This document shows positions 55,846 through 63,980 of a stretch of 64,000 bases of DNA, one piece after another. The notes beneath the pieces were generated by a model, which made no database searches, was not told where the DNA came from, and saw only the letters and a program-made list of their open reading frames with translations. This DNA comes from Puniceicoccaceae bacterium. Its GTDB lineage: Bacteria > Verrucomicrobiota > Verrucomicrobiia > Opitutales > Coraliomargaritaceae. The DNA is taken from positions 58,282-122,281 of the forward strand of contig JAGYJE010000009.1 in assembly GCA_018402305.1 (NCBI GenBank), written 5' to 3'. Made by a program: the position numbers and the translations under genes. Each line of letters begins with the position of its first letter. Position 1 is the stretch's first letter.

Positions 55846-55846
55846 T

Positions 55847-56581
55847 TCATTCTTCAAACGTTAGGGGCTCGACCATCACCTTGAAAAATGCTGAGGACTC
55901 TGACTCAGACAACTGATAAGTCTTAAATAGTGAAGACACATAGCTATTCCCTTGTAGTGAATTCGAACCTGCATCGGGGACTTCAAACCATTGGGACAGA
56001 TTATAACTCACCATCAGCTTTTGTGAGTAACCGGAAGAGGCTGAAAAAGATACGTCGATGAATTCATTTCTCTGTTCAATCTGCATTTCCTTTTCTTCAA
56101 GAGCTGGCGTGTATGCCCAATACCCGAGAATCTTCCCGTAAGTATCAGTGCCGATTCCCCATATGCCACCATATTCTGAGGCTGACCAATCCCCTTCCAC
56201 TGAGATCGTGAAATCCCGATAAAAAACCATTCCGTCGCCATAGTCTAAAAGCTTCGATCCATCCCAAAGGATTTCTTGAAAATCGAAGAGCTCAGAAAGA
56301 GTCGTCACTGGATCTGTCGATTCACGTCTCGATACTGAAAAGATGCGATGCCTGTCAAAACTGTGAGACAGCCAACGATCCGTAAAGTTAAAGATGCGCA
56401 ATTCTTGGCTCGGGATGTCGAATATGAAAAAAGCAGGTTCTTCACTCTGAATAGCCACGACAGGGAACTCTGCCGAAGGAAAACCGGTTGAGGTATAATC
56501 AAACTGGCCAGTGATTTGATTGGCCTTGAGTGCGCCTACAATTGCGAACAATAGCAGAGTAAATTTCTTTATTTTATTCAT
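55847..56581 (-). CDS. Secreted protein with C-terminal Verrucomicrobia-type module (cassette I)
   Basis: 244 residues. Signal peptide about 1-20. The N-terminal two thirds are beta-rich (FPVVAIQSEEPAFFIFDIPSQELRIFNF). The C-terminal part, QKLMVSYNLSQWFEVPDAG ... SSAFFKVMV, resembles the short domain that ends many Verrucomicrobia exported proteins (S-x-DLxxW ... FFR). Its ATG is only one base from the recombination box, so the ribosome-binding region must come from the neighbouring attC. Function unknown. Confidence 0.65.
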   Translation of the reverse strand: MNKIKKFTLLLFAIVGALKANQITGQFDYTSTGFPSAEFPVVAIQSEEPAFFIFDIPSQELRIFNFTDRWLSHSFDRHRIFSVSRRESTDPVTTLSELFDFQEILWDGSKLLDYGDGMVFYRDFTISVEGDWSASEYGGIWGIGTDTYGKILGYWAYTPALEEKEMQIEQRNEFIDVSFSASSGYSQKLMVSYNLSQWFEVPDAGSNSLQGNSYVSSLFKTYQLSESESSAFFKVMVEPLTFEE

Positions 56582-56582
56582 T

Positions 56583-56651
56583 CACCAACGTCGAGGATGA
56601 TCACGTAGAGGAGCGCAGCGACTCGGAGTTGATCACTCCGCCTTGATCGCT
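56583..56651 (-). other. attC of cassette H
   Basis: TGATCA-containing stem arms (GATGATCACG / GTTGATCAC). Right box GATCGCT is the exact reverse complement of opening box AGCGATC; left box CACCAAC opens cassette I. Confidence 0.88.
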
Positions 56652-57008
56652 CTGATTCCTCGGGACGTGAGGGAGTGTGAAATACATCACCGACTCCTTC
56701 TTGAAGAGAAAGTAGAGAGCCAATGCACACAAAGGCAAAAATGGACTGCCCAACGTTATGAAGAAGTAGGTGATGGCTGTAACCCAAGCCCATTTCTTTG
56801 CTTCTCTTAATTTCTTGCCTGCGATAAGGCCTAAAATTCCGAGGGCGACAAAAACAACCGAATAGATTATTTTTTCATTCAATGTGTTGGAGTTTGACGC
56901 ACTGAAAAATGCAAGTGGAGGCAAAGCCAACATGAGCACTGATTCTATCCACAAAAGAACCGAGCAGTATTTGATGCCTTTGGTTGGTGGATGTCGAAAT
57001 TCCTTCAT
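56601..57008 (-). CDS. Multi-pass membrane protein (cassette H)
   Basis: 135 residues with four hydrophobic segments (about 13-35, 46-64, 72-90, 93-106) and a basic KKLREAKKWAWV loop. The C-terminal 25 residues (PRNQSDQGGVINSESLRSST) are encoded by attC-H. No family recognised. An orphan cassette gene, start 9 bp from the junction. Confidence 0.6.
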   Translation of the reverse strand: MKEFRHPPTKGIKYCSVLLWIESVLMLALPPLAFFSASNSNTLNEKIIYSVVFVALGILGLIAGKKLREAKKWAWVTAITYFFITLGSPFLPLCALALYFLFKKESVMYFTLPHVPRNQSDQGGVINSESLRSST

Positions 57009-57016
57009 TTATTTTC

Positions 57017-57146
57017 AGCGATCGTGGAGATGAGGCACCGATACAGCGGTAAGCGGTGCTGGGATTGGAATCAGGGTGGTCGGAATTTCTGTAAAGGTCA
57101 ATCGCGCGGCGGCTGTATCGGTTGTTCCTCAATCGTCTTGTTCTGG
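57017..57146 (-). other. attC of cassette G (130-bp class)
   Basis: Stem ACCGATACAGC / GCTGTATCGGT; almost identical to attC-D. Left box AGCGATC opens cassette H. Right box GTTCTGG does not match the cassette G opening box AATCATC. Confidence 0.88.
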
Positions 57147-57151
57147 CTTAT

Positions 57152-57853
57152 TCAATTCGGTGGCTGTTGAAGTCTGTAGAACTTTCTCGGATTCGAAATT
57201 TCGAAAAAGTATTTTTTCGTGGTTCCATCGCCTTCAACATCAATGATGATGGGATCCCAGTTCTCTAAGTCTGTTGACTCTTCTATAGAATATGTGCTCC
57301 CAATTTTCGAGTCAAACCTGAGTAGCACTGCTGTTTCGATTGTTAATTGAGATTTTTTTTCATGGGGTACTGTCGAGAATGTAATAGAATCTGTATTTTC
57401 ACCAGCTCCCCAAGTGTAGCTAACGGTGTTGTTCTCAGTGACTCCAAGTGTTGCAAAAGTGTGACCCGAAAAAGTAAGGGTTCCGCTTATCGAATCACCC
57501 GATGTATAACCTTTAGGCAGCCATAGGCTTGGGTACCCCGTCATAACTCCAAAGACATCTCCAGCGGCGGAACCAGTCGCACCTGTCCCAGTTCCCATTG
57601 AACCCGATACTCTTAAGTTTGAAATTCCCCAGAAGTCGCAATTACCACCTGCCGAAATGTCGTTATCTAATGGTTCTATATCAGTATTAGCAATTCCTTC
57701 GCCTTCATAGGATAACTCTGTGGTGTTAATAAAACCTTTATAGGTAAAGATAACATCATTTCCGACTTCTTGGCCTGTTATTAAAACGGCGGCAGCGCAC
57801 GGTGCCGTAGAGGCAATTAATATTAAGGCGCGGATTGCTGACTTTATTTTCAT
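57152..57853 (-). CDS. Secreted protein with C-terminal DLENW...FYRL module (cassette G)
   Basis: 233 residues. Signal peptide about 1-22. The middle contains a PEP-CTERM-protein-like beta domain (NCDFWGISNLRVSGSMG, GYPSLWLPKGYTSGDSISGTLTFSG), and the end reads STDLENWDPIIIDVEGDG ... PRKFYRLQQ, the Verrucomicrobia extracellular module also seen in cassettes C and I. No PEP-CTERM anchor of its own. Function unknown; probably an exported structural or adhesive protein. Confidence 0.7.
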   Translation of the reverse strand: MKIKSAIRALILIASTAPCAAAVLITGQEVGNDVIFTYKGFINTTELSYEGEGIANTDIEPLDNDISAGGNCDFWGISNLRVSGSMGTGTGATGSAAGDVFGVMTGYPSLWLPKGYTSGDSISGTLTFSGHTFATLGVTENNTVSYTWGAGENTDSITFSTVPHEKKSQLTIETAVLLRFDSKIGSTYSIEESTDLENWDPIIIDVEGDGTTKKYFFEISNPRKFYRLQQPPN

Positions 57854-57869
57854 AATTTAATATTCTCAG

Positions 57870-57930
<61 letters not shown>

Positions 57931-57931
57931 T

Positions 57932-58426
57932 TTAGCTTCTGAATGACCAATACCAAAGGTCATCGAAGATTTTAAGTATCTCTGGGTTTGGTCTCTTCTT
58001 TTCATCTTCATCCTCAGCTTTCGTATCTTCTTTCTTTGGTGCTGCTGAAGGATCAAAGTAGTATATGATCATCTCTGCTTTGCTCACCCACTTGTGGAAG
58101 TAGAGTCCTATCTGGCTATCTCTCAGAATAACCAACCTCACACCATGCTTTTTGAATGCCGGTGGCCAGTCTTCTTCTCTTTCGGTAAGCCTCCCGATCT
58201 CAAGGTGAGGTTTCAATTCTTTAACCGCTGGTAAAATCTCTGAGTGAAACGATTCCTCAATTGTATCAATAATCTTTTCTCTCTTTGCTACATATCGCCG
58301 CATCTGCTCTTCGTATAGCTGCCTTTTGTATAGCTTGAATGCTTCAGACTCAGTGAACGGAACTTTCTCCTCAGCAATACAGCTAAAAGCTATCAGAAAT
58401 GCTATTATGCTTATTATGGCTTTCAT
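57932..58426 (-). CDS. Secreted charged protein (cassette F)
   Basis: 164 residues. Signal peptide about 1-18 (IISIIAFLIAFSCIA). The mature protein is a charged helix-rich region (KLYKRQLYEEQMRRYVAKREKIIDTIEE), then GVRLVILRDSQIGLYFHKWVSKAEMIIYYFDP and a lysine/glutamate-rich low-complexity tail. No family recognised. Confidence 0.6.
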   Translation of the reverse strand: MKAIISIIAFLIAFSCIAEEKVPFTESEAFKLYKRQLYEEQMRRYVAKREKIIDTIEESFHSEILPAVKELKPHLEIGRLTEREEDWPPAFKKHGVRLVILRDSQIGLYFHKWVSKAEMIIYYFDPSAAPKKEDTKAEDEDEKKRPNPEILKIFDDLWYWSFRS

Positions 58427-58437
58427 TTCATTCCGTT

Positions 58438-58508
58438 TTCGAACGATAAGCTGTCACATGGAGTGGAGGCGGAGCCGTAACGGAATTGTGACTAGCGCCT
58501 TGATAGAG
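58438..58508 (-). other. attC of cassette E
   Basis: Stem GTCACAT / ATTGTGAC with one extrahelical A. Right box GATAGAG is the exact reverse complement of opening box CTCTATC; left box TTCGAAC opens cassette F. Confidence 0.9.
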
Positions 58509-58514
58509 TCCTGT

Positions 58515-58877
58515 TTAGTCGATGGTCACCTTAGCAGTTCCTTTTGCTCTTGGCCTAAATCTTTCATCGTTCCTCTCGAAGATTAAATGCTCTCCTGCCG
58601 TGAAAAGAACATCGACTGCCCCCTCTATTCTTAGAGAAGCAATTTCGCCTTCAGCCATGGTATTTCTGTAAAGTTCCTCCGACGTCGCTTTTTCTTTCAC
58701 TAACACGTAAACATTTCCGGTAGCTCGGATAATGAGAAGATCGTCAACTTTCTCGGGCTGCGCCGAGCTTATGCTATTTTCTTCCTCTTGAGTCATCTGT
58801 GGCTGCACGTGATCGGTTGTGGTGCACCCGGCTAAAATGACAAAGGCAGCAAGAATTATAATTTGTTTCATTTTCAT
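58515..58877 (-). CDS. Small lipoprotein (cassette E)
   Basis: 120 residues from ATG 58877 (3 bases inside the cassette). Lipobox-type leader KQIIILAAFVILAGCTTTD, lipidated Cys near residue 18. The rest is a compact beta domain (DDLLIIRATGNVYVLVKEKATSEELYRNTMAEGEIASLRIEGAVDVLFTAGEHLIFERNDERFRPRAKGTAKV). The pattern of a small SH3-like or RodZ-C-terminal-like domain (ATGNVYVLVKEK...GEIASLRIEGAVDVLFTAGEHL) is suggestive. Outer-membrane location expected; function unknown. Confidence 0.7.
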   Translation of the reverse strand: MKMKQIIILAAFVILAGCTTTDHVQPQMTQEEENSISSAQPEKVDDLLIIRATGNVYVLVKEKATSEELYRNTMAEGEIASLRIEGAVDVLFTAGEHLIFERNDERFRPRAKGTAKVTID

Positions 58878-58879
58878 TT

Positions 58880-59009
58880 CTCTATCGTGGAGATGAGGCA
58901 CCGATACAGCGGTAAGCGGTGCTGAGATTGGAATCAGAGTGGTCAGTATTCCTGTAAAGGTCAATCACGCGGCGGCTGTATCGGTTGTTCCTCAATCGAA
59001 TTGTTCTGC
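58880..59009 (-). other. attC of cassette D (130-bp class)
   Basis: Stem ACCGATACAGC / GCTGTATCGGT. Right box GTTCTGC is the exact reverse complement of opening box GCAGAAC; left box CTCTATC opens cassette E. Confidence 0.92.
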
Positions 59010-59509
59010 CTCAAGTTCTCTTTTGCTTTGGTTAAGAACTCTTCAATTTGTTCTCTTTGGTGCCCTTCAACTAAGTCCATGGGTCTTGCAACGTATTCAC
59101 TCGAAAATGGGTTTCTTTTCAATATCCATACCCAGAGTGTGTCTTCTTTAACTACAGGGGAATCTCTATATCGCTCTGGATATATTATTTTAACCAGTCC
59201 GACTTTATCTGGTTGGATGCTGCTGGAAGATTCAATTTTAGGGAACGTAAACTTTCGTTCGTAGGTAGGCGGAATCCGGAAATTCCATTCTTCCACGTGT
59301 ATGAATACAAAAATTCTGCCGCCTAGGTAATGTTGGATACTGTCTCTCTGGTTTCCTCTGGCAGTATGGTAGTGAAACCTTTCATTTGCTTCCTTTAGGA
59401 CGCCCACGACCACATAGTCTGCTTCGTCCAAATCGTCTTCTATTGTAGGACCGGTTGTAGCACCAAGAATCAAAGGCGTCATTAGAAGGGCTAGTGCTAT
59501 AATCTTCAT
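58961..59509 (-). CDS. Secreted hypothetical protein (cassette D)
   Basis: 182 residues from ATG 59509. Signal peptide about 1-16 (IIALALLMTPLILG). The mature part has DEADYVVVGVLKEANERFHYH and IFVFIHVEEWNFRIPPTYERKFTFPKIESS, reading as a beta-rich exported domain. The last 16 residues (NSIEEQPIQPPRD) are encoded by attC-D. GAAAGAAAAA before the ATG is a weak purine-rich leader. No family recognised. Confidence 0.6.
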   Translation of the reverse strand: MKIIALALLMTPLILGATTGPTIEDDLDEADYVVVGVLKEANERFHYHTARGNQRDSIQHYLGGRIFVFIHVEEWNFRIPPTYERKFTFPKIESSSSIQPDKVGLVKIIYPERYRDSPVVKEDTLWVWILKRNPFSSEYVARPMDLVEGHQREQIEEFLTKAKENLRQNNSIEEQPIQPPRD

Positions 59510-59519
59510 TTTTTCTTTC

Positions 59520-59592
59520 GCAGAACGTAGAGGAGTATCACGGAGTGAAGCGCGGAGCGCGAAACGGAGTTGATACAATTGACTTGTTGGAC
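59520..59592 (-). other. attC of cassette C
   Basis: Stem GTATCAC / GTTGATAC with one extrahelical A. Right box GTTGGAC is the exact reverse complement of opening box GTCCAAC; left box GCAGAAC opens cassette D. Confidence 0.92.
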
Positions 59593-59601
59593 CTCGTGTT
59601 T

Positions 59602-60834
59602 TTAAAGTCGCGTGTGGTTGGAGTCAGGTATCCTTAGATTTTCGCCCTCTTGGAGGGTGGTTTCATATTCGCCTGAAGCGTTCTGATACCGAATGTATAG
59701 AGTTTTTGATACTCCGGATATTGGATCACCGCCAAGCGTGTGGTTCCCCACCGTCATATCTACTGTGTCATCGACAATATCATCCCCTATGTAGGTTCGA
59801 ACATCATTAAAGGTATCTTCTGCGCCATATAGTGCCTCAATAATTACAAGATTCGACGCGGCACCTGATGTGACCACAACCCGATAAAACTTTTTTAGCG
59901 AGGATGCAGAGTCGAAAAATTCAACAGTCTGTTCAGTTCCTTGGATTACTGAACCAACATTGTTCCATGATTCCATATCATTGGAAAACTGAACCTGATA
60001 TGTCTTGTTCGACTGAGTCATCCATTGAAGACTGATGGCTTGTGAAATACTTACAGTGGGAACTTCATCAACTGGTCCAAGGCTTTCGACCATCTCAATC
60101 TCGAAGTAGAGAGTCGCAGATTGTCCTGACCTAGAATTAAACGGGATACCATCGGGAGTGTCTACCTGCGCTTCATTCTCTATCACCCGAAAGGATAAGT
60201 AGGCGTAGAATATCGAGCCAACGGGTTGCGGAAGCCAAGACACCTCGGTAGTGCTTGCTGCCATCGAGGAACCTCCTGCACCGCCATCTCTCCATAATTC
60301 AAATTCGATACGACTTCCAGACGGAGCTGATGACCAAGGTGCAATCTGGAAACGCGGATCTGATGCCAGAACTCTCAATCGACCGTTGTGCCATGTGCCA
60401 TTCACTATTTGCGGTTGGAAACTCGGTGGTGCTGTAGATGATACGGATATCGTCGGATCAACTGTTCCATTCGAATTACTCCCTGAGATCGCCCATGTGT
60501 AGCTTCCATCTGGAAACAGAGTGGTAAGTTCTGAAAAAGATGTGCTACCCTGTCGGAAAACGTGATGAGCACCTTTTCGCTGAAAGGCTGTCGCTGGATT
60601 CGGCGTGTATGAAGAACCAACAGGAAGGGAAAGTGCCTGATCTTGGTCGGAGAATGTGTTACGAGCACTAGCGCGAAGGGCGTAGGGATGTGTGGGGTCA
60701 GAAAAAGATCCAGTATCATCGGTTTGGCGAAAGACTGATTCAATAAAGATATCGCTGTCGTTCCACGCATCGCCAAATGCACTTGAGGCGAACAGGGCAG
60801 CGAACAATAAGATAATAAGGGATTTCGTTTTCAA
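59602..60834 (-). CDS. Large secreted protein with C-terminal NDMESW...FYRV module (cassette C)
   Basis: About 410 residues from the TTG at 60834, chosen because it opens directly on a signal peptide (KTKSLIILLFAALFASSAFG) 6 bases inside the cassette; upstream ATGs lie across attC-B. The body is Ser/Thr-rich and beta-rich. Near residues 300-350 is QVQFSNDMESWNNVG ... SLKKFYRVV, the same Verrucomicrobia extracellular module as in cassettes G and I, followed by a further 65-residue domain (YGAEDTFNDVRTYIGDDI...TLGGDPISGVSKTLYIRY). Largest single-gene cassette of the array; function unknown. Confidence 0.7.
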   Translation of the reverse strand: MKTKSLIILLFAALFASSAFGDAWNDSDIFIESVFRQTDDTGSFSDPTHPYALRASARNTFSDQDQALSLPVGSSYTPNPATAFQRKGAHHVFRQGSTSFSELTTLFPDGSYTWAISGSNSNGTVDPTISVSSTAPPSFQPQIVNGTWHNGRLRVLASDPRFQIAPWSSAPSGSRIEFELWRDGGAGGSSMAASTTEVSWLPQPVGSIFYAYLSFRVIENEAQVDTPDGIPFNSRSGQSATLYFEIEMVESLGPVDEVPTVSISQAISLQWMTQSNKTYQVQFSNDMESWNNVGSVIQGTEQTVEFFDSASSLKKFYRVVVTSGAASNLVIIEALYGAEDTFNDVRTYIGDDIVDDTVDMTVGNHTLGGDPISGVSKTLYIRYQNASGEYETTLQEGENLRIPDSNHTRL

Positions 60835-60840
60835 TTTTTC

Positions 60841-60916
60841 GTCCAACGTCAAGGTGTGGCATGGAGTGGAGGAGCGGAGCGACGTAACGGAATTGTCCAC
60901 CACCGCCTTGTTGTGG
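60841..60916 (-). other. attC of cassette B
   Basis: Stem GGTGTGGCAT / ATTGTCCACCACC. Right box GTTGTGG is the exact reverse complement of opening box CCACAAC; left box GTCCAAC opens cassette C. Confidence 0.92.
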
Positions 60917-60958
60917 TTTTCCTTTACTTCTCTTCGAGGTGCGAGGATATTCTTACGC

Positions 60959-61177
60959 GTGAGCAAGATTTACGGAACAAAAGAAGCTGCCGAGAAACTG
61001 GGAGTAAGTCAGACGCGAATTCGACAATATATCCAAGAAGAACGGCTTCAAGCGATAAAAATAGGACGTGACCACATCATTGAAGGTGTTGTTTTAGAAG
61101 ACTTTGCGGAATATGGACGGAAAAAGTCTGGTAGACCCTCAAAAAAGTCTTGCGCTAGAGAAAGTATAATTGAATAG
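60959..61177 (+). CDS. Excisionase-like helix-turn-helix protein, possible R-M controller (cassette B)
   Basis: 72 residues from GTG 60959, with a GAGGAT Shine-Dalgarno-like stretch upstream. SKIYGTKEAAEKLGVSQTRIRQYIQEERLQAIKIGRDHIIEGVVLEDFAEY is a MerR/excisionase-type wHTH. It lies just upstream of the methyltransferase on the same strand, opposite to the array direction. It may regulate the restriction-modification genes (inferred) rather than act in excision. An upstream in-frame extension crosses attC-B and is rejected. Confidence 0.75.
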   Translation: MSKIYGTKEAAEKLGVSQTRIRQYIQEERLQAIKIGRDHIIEGVVLEDFAEYGRKKSGRPSKKSCARESIIE

Positions 61178-61184
61178 TGATCAC

Positions 61185-62063
61185 ATGATCAGCCACATCT
61201 TACCCGAAAATACCAACATCAGTATGCAGAATGACTCGCTAAAAATAATCCACGGGGATACTAGGAGTCGTATCAAAGAGCTCCCGGATCAATCCGTGAA
61301 CTGCGTGGTAACTTCTCCACCATATTGGGGTGTTCGTGATTATGGCGTAGAAGATCAGATCGGTGCTGAACCGAATATCCAAGACTACATCAATTCTCTT
61401 GTATCAATCTTTTCGGACATGAGGCGCGTCTTAAAAGACGATGGCACGTTCTGGCTCAATATCGGAAATACTTATACCTCGGGCGGTCGAAAGTGGAGGC
61501 AGGAAGATAAAAAAAACAAGGGTCGTGGTATGTCATACCGTCCGCCAACACCCGAAGGCTTAAAAAAGAAGGACTTGATCGGTGTTGCTTGGATGCTTGC
61601 CATGGCATGCCAGCTTGATGGCTGGTATCTAAGGAATGACATCATTTGGTATAAGCCAAACTGCCAGCCTGAGAGCGTAAAAGACCGCCTTACGGTATCC
61701 CATGAATACCTTTTCATGTTTTCCAAATCCGAGCGCTACCATTTTGATCAAGCAGCTATTAAAGAAAGCTGTGCGAATGGTAACGGCTTGAAAAACAAGA
61801 GATCAGTCTGGTCGATAAATACAGAGCCTTGTCCAGAAGCTCATTTCGCAGTATTCCCTAAAGCACTAGTCAAACCATGCATTCTTGCTGGAAGTCGTGC
61901 GGGTGATACTGTCTTAGACCCGTTCTACGGAACTGGAACCGTTGGTGAAGTGGCTCTTGAACTAGATAGGAAATGTATCGGCATCGAACTCAACCCGGAA
62001 TACGTAAATATCGCGAAAAAACGGACTGGATCGGTCCAAAAAAATCTCATTCCTGTGGGATAG
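61185..62063 (+). CDS. Type II DNA methyltransferase, beta-class, probably N4-cytosine (cassette B)
   Basis: 292 residues from ATG 61185 (a TTG at 61170 or the ATG at 61224 are alternatives). Motif IV is VVTSPPYWGVRDYG (TSPPYW favours m4C), and motif I, DPFYGTGTVGEVALELDRKCIGIELN, follows at the C-terminal end: the beta-class order. The target-recognition part lies between (GRKWRQEDKKNKGRGMSYRPPTPEG). It would protect host DNA from the endonuclease encoded convergently, with 17 bp overlap at the 3' ends. Confidence 0.9.
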   Translation: MISHILPENTNISMQNDSLKIIHGDTRSRIKELPDQSVNCVVTSPPYWGVRDYGVEDQIGAEPNIQDYINSLVSIFSDMRRVLKDDGTFWLNIGNTYTSGGRKWRQEDKKNKGRGMSYRPPTPEGLKKKDLIGVAWMLAMACQLDGWYLRNDIIWYKPNCQPESVKDRLTVSHEYLFMFSKSERYHFDQAAIKESCANGNGLKNKRSVWSINTEPCPEAHFAVFPKALVKPCILAGSRAGDTVLDPFYGTGTVGEVALELDRKCIGIELNPEYVNIAKKRTGSVQKNLIPVG

Positions 62064-62811
62064 AGAATGCCCATCGGGCATGAACTATACACTCTGTTTT
62101 CAGGAGATTCTGGACCTGCAATTTTCTCTCGCTACCGCCATCGAAGTATAGACGAAATAGTTTGGCCCCACCTTCTTCAACATAGCAGTAACCAGGTTTA
62201 GGATATTGTTTACTCTTGGTTCTCATTTCTAGTCGCCCCGACCTAGCTTTCTCTAACAAAGTCTTCGGTATCTCGACCAGTTCGTAAATCCAGTCCGGAG
62301 CCTTACTCAGGGCTCGTAGCGTGAAAATCCGATCATAGCTCTGCATATGGGCAAAGAACATCTCCCTCAAAGCCGATAAGTCATTAGGATCATCACCCCA
62401 ATTTCCTTTGCCCAGTTCCATAAACTTACTGATCCAAATTTTTTCTTCTTTTATTTCCTTGTCTGCTTGAGTCTTCAACGAGACCGGCACTCCATCAATG
62501 GTGATGTCATGTCCAGGATTGCCCTTTGAGGACAGCTGCGCTCTATTTTGGTCGAAATTTATAACTTTTTCCAAGACGTATTCGAATTTGTCTTTTGAGA
62601 AGGGCTCTACGGAAAAACTGTGATGGATTCTAAGGGCATCGCCAAAATTTTCTAGCGTGCTTGCGTCGAGCAGTCCGTCTTGGAAAATCTCGAAGTTATG
62701 AGGGAATCGAAAGATGCGAACCGTGTTTTCAAGCCACGTGATTTGGCCAGGCGTGAGGTCACGGACTGCCGCTAGTAAATTTTCGATTCTTTGATTTTCT
62801 TTTTCTGTCAT
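62047..62811 (-). CDS. Putative type II restriction endonuclease (cassette B)
   Basis: 254 residues. The likely PD-(D/E)xK-type centre is GNPGHDITIDGVPVSLKTQAD (about residues 100-120), where an acidic residue, a beta strand and S-x-K are spaced as in many restriction enzymes. The position next to a type II methyltransferase supports the assignment. The lengths of this protein and of the methyltransferase resemble those known for SmaI-type systems; this is a weak hint only, and specificity is not predictable here. Its start lies 11 bases from the cassette opening box. Confidence 0.7.
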   Translation of the reverse strand: MTEKENQRIENLLAAVRDLTPGQITWLENTVRIFRFPHNFEIFQDGLLDASTLENFGDALRIHHSFSVEPFSKDKFEYVLEKVINFDQNRAQLSSKGNPGHDITIDGVPVSLKTQADKEIKEEKIWISKFMELGKGNWGDDPNDLSALREMFFAHMQSYDRIFTLRALSKAPDWIYELVEIPKTLLEKARSGRLEMRTKSKQYPKPGYCYVEEGGAKLFRLYFDGGSERKLQVQNLLKTECIVHARWAFSIPQE

Positions 62812-62821
62812 AAATTCTTTT

Positions 62822-62895
62822 CCACAACGGTGAGCTGTGGCACGGAGTGAGCGAGGAACGAGCGAACGGCGTTGACCACCAGCGACTGGTTCTAC
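62822..62895 (-). other. attC of cassette A
   Basis: Stem GTGGCA / TTGACCAC with extrahelical base. Left box CCACAAC + GGTGAGC opens cassette B. Right box GTTCTAC does not match TCCTATC at 63981. Confidence 0.88.
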
Positions 62896-62900
62896 TTTTC

Positions 62901-63680
62901 TTAAAAAATCCCCGCAACGTTTTGTGTATCTTCGGCCTCAGTGATCTCCGCTTTAAGCCTTTCAGATTCAGAACGCGCTAGATTTGAGGCAAATATCTTC
63001 ATGCTCATTTCTTGATTTCTAAACGAGTTGTTGGATAACCAATTATTACTTCCACAGATTATATATTCTGAATCTTTAATCAGCACTTTCTGGTGGTTTG
63101 CAAACTTAGTCATGTAAAAACTATCTGGATATTTTTTCGAAATTCTTTCTAGTCTAGTAATCGCATCAACTGAGCTTGATGAACTCGCATGAGAGCCGCT
63201 TGAATCTTCCCATCCATATCCAATATAAATCTGAACGCCTCTTCGAATAGTCGCTTCTATCTTTTTAGCAAAACTGTCGTTGACGACACTAGAGGTAATC
63301 CAGCCGGATAAGATAATTATGGTATCCCTAGCAGAGTCTATTGCCGTCGAAAGTTCTCTCCTGTGAGCATCTCCAACAATTTTGTCTATTCGAGAACCTT
63401 TTGCCTGATCTTCAATGCGAGTTTGCATCGAGACTGGATATGCCGAAAGAGCTGCCTTTAGCTCATTTATTTCCTGATGGTTGCCTGCCATAAACGTGCA
63501 GAGCGCAAAGGTGCCCCAAGTGAACCCGAGTTGGGTGACCACTAGTGGTGGGTATGACAATAAGACGACCGTCCATGCAGTCCAAAAGAAAGAGACATAA
63601 AGTGCCTTCTTTTTTCCTCCGATTAGATAAGTCAGCCCAACGGTGACAACAATGATCAGCTGATACTTTATTACGTCCAT
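62901..63680 (-). CDS. Membrane-anchored PLD-like nuclease/phospholipase-domain protein (cassette A)
   Basis: 259 residues. Three hydrophobic segments in the first 66 residues, a linker, then a phospholipase D-like domain: DTIIILSGWI, GVQIYIGYGWED, and the HKD motif HQKVLIKDSEYIICGSNNWLSNN (about 197-219: H-x-K-x4-D-x6-GSNN). Only one HKD is present, so a dimer is needed for catalysis, as in single-HKD nucleases. It directly follows the small membrane gene (stop next to start), and the pair forms one cassette. A defence or toxin role is possible but unproven. Confidence 0.8.
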   Translation of the reverse strand: MDVIKYQLIIVVTVGLTYLIGGKKKALYVSFFWTAWTVVLLSYPPLVVTQLGFTWGTFALCTFMAGNHQEINELKAALSAYPVSMQTRIEDQAKGSRIDKIVGDAHRRELSTAIDSARDTIIILSGWITSSVVNDSFAKKIEATIRRGVQIYIGYGWEDSSGSHASSSSSVDAITRLERISKKYPDSFYMTKFANHQKVLIKDSEYIICGSNNWLSNNSFRNQEMSMKIFASNLARSESERLKAEITEAEDTQNVAGIF

Positions 63681-63950
63681 CTACTGTTCTTTCTTTTTTC
63701 TTCTATTCGATGCTATCCAGAAGAATAGCCCGCTCCAAGCTGCTACTGCGATTGGTTTAGCGACAAAGAAGATCGGGGATGGTGAACTTCCAAGACTAGA
63801 AATCAATACAACGTTGAGTGGGATCACGACGAGACAGCCGACCAAGACAGACAATCCATAATTCTTGATCAAGAAGCCTGTCGCTATGCAGATGATTATG
63901 AGAATAGGGTCAAACATTGCCCCAAGGGTGTATCCGATTAATTGTGCCAT
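63681..63950 (-). CDS. Small membrane protein, partner of the PLD-like protein (cassette A)
   Basis: 89 residues with three hydrophobic segments (about 9-27, 32-51, 63-81) and a basic end (SNRRKKKEQ). Ends immediately before the PLD-like gene start, so translation is coupled. No family recognised; it could be a co-factor or immunity component. Confidence 0.65.
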   Translation of the reverse strand: MAQLIGYTLGAMFDPILIIICIATGFLIKNYGLSVLVGCLVVIPLNVVLISSLGSSPSPIFFVAKPIAVAAWSGLFFWIASNRRKKKEQ

Positions 63951-63980
63951 ATTATTTTGAAAATTTTGTGTATTTAAAAT

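Noticed and set aside
60692..60958. An N-terminal extension of the HTH protein
   Set aside because: It would read through attC-B and the opposite-strand signal-peptide region of cassette C; the GTG at 60959 has a better leader.
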